Source: Pseudoalteromonas sp. GCY (GTDB lineage Bacteria > Pseudomonadota > Gammaproteobacteria > Enterobacterales > Alteromonadaceae). From it: 64,000 bases of DNA. The translations under genes and the position numbers were made by a program. The DNA is taken from positions 310,001 through 374,000 of the forward strand of contig NZ_CP068022.1 of assembly GCF_016695175.1 (NCBI RefSeq). The letters are read 5' to 3'. The notes beneath the pieces were generated by a model that worked only from the letters and a program-made list of their open reading frames with translations, was not told the origin of the DNA and made no database searches. This document shows, piece by piece, positions 58,831 through 64,000 of this stretch (position 1 is its first letter; every line of letters begins with the position of its first letter).

Positions 58831-58954
58831 GCTAACCTCGCATGCAATACCAATTAAATTACTGCAACTGGTATCAATAAATTCGTTGAAAATTACGCCA
58901 AAATAGACGATTAATCGTACAAAACTTTGAAATTAAGGCAGATCTGCCCTGAGG

Positions 58955-59362
58955 TTAGGCAAGTATTGGGGGTTTATAAAGAGAGCGAGGGTAGTCACTA
59001 AGCTGACCACTTGTGAAGCTTAATTTGTCGTTTTTCAGTACAATAGGCGCTATCCAATCCCTTGGCGAAAACGCTGCAAGGTTTGTGGAGCACATATGTG
59101 TGGGGCAAGTACAATCGCTGCATTGTGCTGTGTTCTGAGGGTCACAGCAATCCATCTCAACCATTATTTCTATTTCATGATGATGAGGATCAGCCGATTG
59201 CACGTCACTTTGAAGCATTTGATGAGATGTTTTATGACTTGCAGTACCATGCATTTCACATGCTGCCATAGAGGCAGCCGCGTTTTGACCACTAAGTGTA
59301 GCCACCACGAACATTGTGATAAGTAAACGTAAGAATACTTGCAAGGTACTTTTCCAAATCAA
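58955..59362 (-). CDS. Cys/His/Met-rich CopL-like exported protein
   Basis: This 135-residue protein has a hydrophobic signal segment (LLITMFVVATLSGQNAAAS, cleavage near residue 31). The mature part is rich in likely metal ligands: MAACEMHG, HKTSHQM, DPHHHE, MDCCD and SDCTCPTHMCS. This resembles CopL/DUF2946-like proteins found at the head of copper operons. It is 124 bases upstream of the DUF411 gene on the same strand. A metal-sensing or buffering role is likely; regulation by CopL in Xanthomonas is the nearest precedent. Confidence 0.7.
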   Translation of the reverse strand: MIWKSTLQVFLRLLITMFVVATLSGQNAAASMAACEMHGTASHKTSHQMLQSDVQSADPHHHEIEIMVEMDCCDPQNTAQCSDCTCPTHMCSTNLAAFSPRDWIAPIVLKNDKLSFTSGQLSDYPRSLYKPPILA

Positions 59363-59487
59363 TTAAGCGAAGTAATAATAAAAATCTAACCAAAGAAATG
59401 CAAGTAAATAGACCAAGCTCGTTATTATTTTCTTTCATCATTGATATACTAGAGCCCAATTCTAAAAAATTATTCCGACTCAAGGAT

Positions 59488-60105
59488 ATGAACGTTATGA
59501 AATTTGCTTCAGTAGCTACTATTTTGGCGTTAGTTGTTTCGAGCAACGTCAGTGCCGCAGACTATGGAGACTTTGGTGTCTCAATATATGGTGGCAAAAC
59601 TTACAGCAGTGATATCAAAACTTCTCGCCATCAAAAGTATGAATTAGAAGACGATTCGCACTTTGGATTAAGTATCGATAAATATGTACCTGAAGGCCGT
59701 TATGGCTTCTACTACGGAAAAACTGAGACCCAACTTACCGCTTATCCGCTAAATAAAGTGGAAATGGAATATCTATTATTTCAAAGTGCAGTGGTACGCC
59801 CTCTCACAGACAACTTAGATGTTTATCTAGGCTTACAAATTGGTGCGACCTTTGTTGACCCTAATTTTATCGACTCTGACACTTTCTTTGCATCAGGGTT
59901 ATACACGGGTTTTGAATACAACCTTGGCGCAGGTTTTCATCTCGGTGCTGAAGCACGATGGATTGCAACTATCCTCAACAACAACTCTAAAGTCACTTGC
60001 GATGTCGATCCAGAAACCCAAAATACCTGTAGCTGGCACTTCGACAACGAAATAATGAGCCAATATCAAGCGAGTGCAACATTAAGTTATCGCTTTTCGC
60101 TCTAA
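59488..60105 (+). CDS. Outer-membrane beta-barrel protein
   Basis: This protein has about 205 residues. Translation probably starts at ATG 59488 or 59497; AAGGA is 10 bases before the second. A signal peptide (FASVATILALVVSSNVSAA) is followed by alternating amphipathic strands and a C-terminal strand LSYRFSL. The size fits an 8-stranded barrel. A single internal disulfide is possible (TCDVD...TCSWH). No specific function is apparent. It is divergent from the copper operon. Confidence 0.7.
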   Translation: MNVMKFASVATILALVVSSNVSAADYGDFGVSIYGGKTYSSDIKTSRHQKYELEDDSHFGLSIDKYVPEGRYGFYYGKTETQLTAYPLNKVEMEYLLFQSAVVRPLTDNLDVYLGLQIGATFVDPNFIDSDTFFASGLYTGFEYNLGAGFHLGAEARWIATILNNNSKVTCDVDPETQNTCSWHFDNEIMSQYQASATLSYRFSL

Positions 60106-60194
60106 AAGTTAAAACTAATTAAGCTCTCAACACTGCAAAGATCAGCAAGCCTTTGTGAGTCGCTGTACAATAAAGTCAGCAAAAATACTCATCT

Positions 60195-60551
60195 TTGCTG
60201 GAATATGGCGAGTTGCAGGGTATAGGGCCAGAGTTTTTATCATTAGCCATCATTCATTTTGTTGCAGTGATCTTGCCGGGCCCTGACTTTGTTATCACGG
60301 TCAGACAGAGCCTAAATTACGGCAGACTACATGGCGCAATTACAGCCTTGGGAATTGGTACTGGGTTGGGTTTGGTGTCGGCGCACTGATGCAAGCCTCA
60401 CCTTGGATCTTACAAGTAGCTAAATTAATCGGCGCTGCATATCTTATCTACATCGCCATTCAACTACTCAAAAGTGCAGGAACGATTCAACTAGATGCAG
60501 AAGATCCAGGCCGCTACCGAAACTAAAAATGATGAACTAACGCTTGAAAAT
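60195..60551 (+). pseudogene. Broken LysE-family exporter gene
   Basis: The N-terminal part (EFLSLAIIHFVAVILPGPDF) is clearly LysE-like, and the reading continues to GIGTG. A frameshift near 60365 then moves the homology to another frame (MQASPWILQVAKLIGAAYL), and a second shift near 60495 to a third (MQKIQAATETKNDE). It stops at about 60551, barely half the normal length. The original start codon is also lost. It is a decayed gene, not a functional transporter. Confidence 0.85.
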
Positions 60552-60675
60552 TGATGCACAAATTCGACCAATATAGATACTCAAATAAATCTCATGCAAA
60601 TTTGCTAAAGGCTATATTTCAAACAAAAAATTTCCCTGATATAGTTATCTATGCTAGCAAGAGTAAGGAAATTAG

Positions 60676-61386
60676 ATGAGCGAATTAATTGCAATTGGTA
60701 AAAACATTTGGATCCACAACGGCCCAGCTGTACCATTTTTTGGCATGCCATACACTACCCGAAGCACCATAGTAAAGCTTTCCTCTGGCGCATTATGGGT
60801 CCACTCTCCCGGAAAATTAACGGATGAACTGCTCAGTGAATTAACTCAACTTGGGCAAGTCAGCTATCTAATTTCTCCAAATAAACTTCATCACCTATTT
60901 ATGGGAGATTGGCAGGAAAAGTTCCCACATGCGATTATGTTTGCTTCTCCAGGTGTCGACAAGAAACGGCCTGATCTTACTTTTCAGCGCCAACTGGGCG
61001 ACATGGCAGAACCCGAGTGGCAAGGAGATATTGAGCAACTCATTTTTAAAGGCAGCGCGGTGATGGAAGAAGTCGTATTCTTCCACAAAGAGAGCAGTAC
61101 ATTAATTTTGACAGATCTTATCGAGAACTTTCACCCTAACCACTTCTCCGGTTTTAAAAAAGTATTAGCGAAAATCACCGGGATTATTAGCCCTAACGGT
61201 AAAACGCCCATAGACTGGCGAACTTCGTTTGTGTTTGGGAAGCAGCAAGCCCGAGCCTGTTTTTCAAAGATGGCTGCTTGGCAACCTCAATATATCGTTA
61301 TTGCCCATGGTGAATGCATTGAAACAGGTGCTGGTGCATTTTTAAATCGCTCATTTTCTTGGTTGGGTATCAATAAAGCAGCATAA
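60676..61386 (+). CDS. DUF4336 domain protein
   Basis: This 236-residue soluble protein matches the DUF4336 family, a distant metallo-beta-lactamase-fold group. Typical marks are the opening GKNIWIHNGPAVPFFGMPY and SPNKLHHLFMGDW, and the LILTDLIENFHP segment. The classical HxHxDH zinc motif is not present, so hydrolase activity is uncertain. A ribosome-binding site (AAGGA) precedes the ATG. It is followed by a strong bidirectional terminator. Confidence 0.8.
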   Translation: MSELIAIGKNIWIHNGPAVPFFGMPYTTRSTIVKLSSGALWVHSPGKLTDELLSELTQLGQVSYLISPNKLHHLFMGDWQEKFPHAIMFASPGVDKKRPDLTFQRQLGDMAEPEWQGDIEQLIFKGSAVMEEVVFFHKESSTLILTDLIENFHPNHFSGFKKVLAKITGIISPNGKTPIDWRTSFVFGKQQARACFSKMAAWQPQYIVIAHGECIETGAGAFLNRSFSWLGINKAA

Positions 61387-61410
61387 GGCGCAGTACAAAT
61401 AGCAGTATAT

Positions 61411-61445
61411 AAAAAGCGCTGTCATTTCACTGAACAGCGCTTTTT
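61411..61445. terminator. Bidirectional intrinsic terminator
   Basis: AAAAAGCGCTGT (61411-61422) and ACAGCGCTTTTT (61434-61445) form a perfect 12-bp inverted repeat with an 11-base loop. T-runs flank the stem on both strands. It serves the DUF4336 gene and may also serve the convergent AbgT gene. Confidence 0.9.
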
Positions 61446-61514
61446 ATTACTTAATCTAAGGTTTGGATCAGGAGTTCATTGTTTTAAGGATCCCCTGAAG
61501 TTACATTCCTCAAA

Positions 61515-63071
61515 TTACATTCCAGCTGGATATGCATAACTCGCTTGCAGACCTAGCGGAATACCAAGCATCCAGTAGATCAATAAGAAGATGCTCCAAC
61601 CAATCAAAAAGGCAATCGAGTAAGGCAACATCATCGCTATCAATGTACCTATTCCTGTCGACTTAACGTATTTCTGGCAGTAAACCACAACCAGCGGGAA
61701 GTAAGGCATAAGCGGAGTGATTATATTTGAGCCAGAATCACCAACACGATAAGCCGCTTGTGTTAAATCTGGTGAAATACCCAATTGCATTAACATTGGA
61801 ACAAAAATCGGCCCCAGTAACGCCCACTTCGCAGAGCTTGACCCCACAAATAGGTTTACAAATGCGGTTAGGAAGATAATACCAATCACAGTAACATAGC
61901 TTGGAAGCGCCAATGCTTTTAATACTTGAGCCCCTTCAATGGCAAGCAATGCACCCAAATTTGAATGGCTGAAGGCACTGATGAAAAGTGCACAGAAAAA
62001 CGCCATAACAATATAGTAAGACATGCTATTCATGGCTTTGGTCATGGCATCAATCATGTCTTTTGAGGTTTTAAACGTACCGACAACGAAACCGTATACC
62101 GCACCTGGGATCCAAAACAGCAGGAAAATAAGTGGCACAATTGATTGCATTAACGGCGCGCTAAAATCAGTTAAAGCGCCCGACGGACTGCGTAGCGCGG
62201 AGTCTTCGCCGCTTGATGCATAAACCAATAACGCGATACCTGCTAACATCACCATGGACGCTACCACAAAGCCTTTCTTTTCTTTACTGGTGATCTCATC
62301 AAACGAAGGCAAACTCTCTGTATCGCCGTCAATTTCTGTCGCTTTTAGTCTTGGTTCTATGATTTTATCAGTGATATACCAACCTAATAAAATAATGAAT
62401 AAGCTCGATGCAGAGGTGAAAAACCAATTGTTTAGTGGGTTAATCGCGATTTCTGGATCGATGATCTGCGCAGCACTTTGCGTAAAGCTTTGTAGCAACG
62501 GATCGATACCAGAAGGAATAAAGTTCGCGCTAAATCCACCGCTTACTCCAGCAAATGCCGCTGCAATACCCGCAAGAGGATGTCTTCCCATCGCATAGAA
62601 GATAACACCGGCAAGCGGAATAACTAACACGTATCCGGCATCTGTCGCCGTGTGGCTTACAATTGCGATAAGAATAATAGAAGGAGTTAGTAGTGCCTGA
62701 GGCGTGCGTTTAAGCATGATTTTAAGGCCAGTATTAATATAGCCAGAATGTTCAGCAACACCCACACCTAGCATAGCAACTAGCACCACGCCTAATGGCG
62801 CAAATCCCGTGAAGGTTTTTACCATCGTTGCCATAAATCCGGCAAGCGCATTTGGGTCTAATAAATTGTGAACGACAATCGCCTGATTGGTTCTTGGATC
62901 AATAGCGCTAAATTCTACGCCTGAAAATAACCAAGATAGCAGCCAAATCAGCAACATTGCTGATAAGAAAATGATTGCAGGATCAGGAAGTTTATTCCCC
63001 ACCCGCTCTATCCCGTTTAAAAAACGGGTGATCGCAGAGTTTTGCGAGTTCGCTTGTTGTGTTTCGTGCAT
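61515..63071 (-). CDS. AbgT-family transporter
   Basis: This 518-residue inner-membrane protein has about 11 hydrophobic segments and the AbgT-family marks GVGVAEHSGY, SHTATDAGYVLVIPL, FVGSSSAKWALLGPIFVPMLM and GDSGSNIITPLMPYFP. E. coli AbgT imports p-aminobenzoyl-glutamate; other family members, such as MtrF, act as sulfonamide or drug efflux pumps. Sequence alone does not decide between import and export here. It stands alone. Confidence 0.9.
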   Translation of the reverse strand: MHETQQANSQNSAITRFLNGIERVGNKLPDPAIIFLSAMLLIWLLSWLFSGVEFSAIDPRTNQAIVVHNLLDPNALAGFMATMVKTFTGFAPLGVVLVAMLGVGVAEHSGYINTGLKIMLKRTPQALLTPSIILIAIVSHTATDAGYVLVIPLAGVIFYAMGRHPLAGIAAAFAGVSGGFSANFIPSGIDPLLQSFTQSAAQIIDPEIAINPLNNWFFTSASSLFIILLGWYITDKIIEPRLKATEIDGDTESLPSFDEITSKEKKGFVVASMVMLAGIALLVYASSGEDSALRSPSGALTDFSAPLMQSIVPLIFLLFWIPGAVYGFVVGTFKTSKDMIDAMTKAMNSMSYYIVMAFFCALFISAFSHSNLGALLAIEGAQVLKALALPSYVTVIGIIFLTAFVNLFVGSSSAKWALLGPIFVPMLMQLGISPDLTQAAYRVGDSGSNIITPLMPYFPLVVVYCQKYVKSTGIGTLIAMMLPYSIAFLIGWSIFLLIYWMLGIPLGLQASYAYPAGM

Positions 63072-63257
63072 ACCATTGCCCTAAGAAAAAAATTGCTTAA
63101 CCATAACTTAATATTTACATGTTAAGCAAGAAAACGTGCCTATTGACGAGACACTTTGCCGAATTAGTAGTCGACTTGATATTTTTTTGTCTCAAGTCAG
63201 TGTTCAATAAAGAATTTACGCTATGCTTTTTATATGTCTGAAATTAAGGATTTTTAG

Positions 63258-64000
63258 ATGATAGATCTAGACGACAAAGTGCTAGCTGACGTCAAACATG
63301 GTTTTAATTTACCACCTAAGCCCGCGCTAATAAGCGAGTTGCAAGCAGCACTTGCTGCACCGGATCCAGATCTGAACGACATCGCTTCTATCATCGCACA
63401 TGATGTCAGCACCGCAGCTGCGGTGTTAAAAATCATCAACTCGCCCCTATACGGCTTGGCAAGAACGGTAACTGATGTAAAACAGGCTGTCGTCTTTCTC
63501 GGCCTAGACTCTATCAGCAAGCTTGTGACTGGCTTTTTGCTTAAACAAACCTTTGACCAACGTAAATGTTGTATCAGTTTGGAGCGGTTTTGGGATAACG
63601 CTTCAGACATCGCAGATAGCATTATGGTGATTGGTAATAAACTTAAATCGCGTGTTCCTGTTGAAAACTTGCACTTACTAGGCTTATTTCACGACGCAGG
63701 GATTGCCGCTATGGCGGTAAATTACCCCGATTATATGGAAACGCTCATTGCCGCTAACAAAGATTACGACAAGCTGTTAGTCGAGCACGAAGAGGAAAAG
63801 TACGAGACCAATCATGCTATTATCGGCTACTTCCTCGCAGCTTCTTGGAATTTACCACAAAGTATTTGTCAGATGATTTTATGTCATCATGACCCTGAAT
63901 TTTTGGGAAGCTGTAAAGATGAAGAGCAGAAATTAGCTTTCGCCGCTCTAAAAATGGCGGAAAATTTTGTACATATCAATAAACGTTTTGTTGCCGCGCC
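63258..64000 (+). CDS. HDOD-domain signalling protein, cut by the window edge
   Basis: The first 247 codons of an open frame run off the right edge. The start ATG has TAAGGA upstream. The sequence is HDOD-like: LPPKPALISELQAALAAPD, DIASIIAHDVSTAAAVLKIIN, SPLYGLARTVTDVKQAVVFLG, then GLFHDAGIAAMAVNY. HDOD domains are degenerate HD-phosphohydrolases used as protein-interaction domains in bacterial signalling. The HD pair is only partly kept (FHD). The C-terminus and any further domain are not visible. Confidence 0.88.
   Translation, partial: MIDLDDKVLADVKHGFNLPPKPALISELQAALAAPDPDLNDIASIIAHDVSTAAAVLKIINSPLYGLARTVTDVKQAVVFLGLDSISKLVTGFLLKQTFDQRKCCISLERFWDNASDIADSIMVIGNKLKSRVPVENLHLLGLFHDAGIAAMAVNYPDYMETLIAANKDYDKLLVEHEEEKYETNHAIIGYFLAASWNLPQSICQMILCHHDPEFLGSCKDEEQKLAFAALKMAENFVHINKRFVAA

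Noticed and set aside
58831..58954. CueR/CusR operator in the copper operon
   Set aside because: No CueR-like dyad or CusR box was found here or in 59363-59487; only a short ATACCA...TGGTAT repeat of a common intergenic type was seen.

Overview
The window reads as a chromosomal segment of a marine gammaproteobacterium, most likely Pseudoalteromonas or a close Alteromonadales relative. The evidence is moderate-to-low GC, a chromosomal-type integron integrase, an OsmC-YcaO fusion, a GlyGly-CTERM surface protein, a DUF1611/DgcN-type gene and many secreted or outer-membrane proteins. The genus is inferred from gene content; no rRNA is present. No insertion sequence, CRISPR array, tRNA or rRNA was seen.

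Layout. 1-1.7 kb is the proximal end of an integron: a partial attC, a first cassette encoding a membrane-anchored XRE regulator, an attI-type junction, and intI with a LexA (SOS) box just before its start codon. 1.9-12.5 kb is mixed: two unknown proteins, a LysE-type exporter, a PepSY/DUF3649-like/DUF3325 iron-uptake operon behind a Fur-like box, a periplasmic SBP3 protein, a DUF6351 protein, a gamma-glutamylcyclotransferase-like protein and two exported unknowns. 12.8-25.3 kb is a secreted subtilase followed by a 3686-residue multidomain surface protein that ends in a GlyGly-CTERM signal, then a second signal-peptide-like segment, then an outer-membrane beta-barrel.

25.4-37.6 kb is the most cryptic accessory region. 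A minus-strand run encodes three tail-collar (MdpB-like) proteins, a DUF6916 protein, a GNAT, a PRMT-like methyltransferase, an Asp/Asn-hydroxylase-like oxygenase and a Tat-exported beta-propeller. Divergent from it, a 1290-residue kinase-cyclase-ATPase-TPR protein is translationally coupled to an exported CxxCH protein, an 81-residue acidic protein and an unknown. Then come an OsmC-YcaO fusion, a PhyH-type dioxygenase, a second GNAT, a sulfotransferase and a paralogue of the unknown protein near the integron.

43.5-51.7 kb holds katG, then a tight hflK-hflC-nhaA unit, then a PLP racemase-like gene and a DgcN-like (DUF1611) gene. The DgcN-like leader carries two interlocking long inverted repeats that can form an RNA pseudoknot burying the ribosome-binding site. 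An orphan promoter/terminator pair at 52.0-52.17 kb suggests a small RNA. 52.2-59.4 kb is a copper/silver efflux operon (CopL-like, DUF411, CusC, CusB with two CusF-like domains, CusA). The end carries an outer-membrane protein, a broken LysE gene, a DUF4336 protein, an AbgT-family transporter and the start of an HDOD protein cut by the window edge.

The strongest candidates for undescribed biology are the pseudoknot leader (51653-51744), the two-signal surface protein (12789-23849), and the divergent modification-enzyme/tail-collar and kinase locus (25408-37559).
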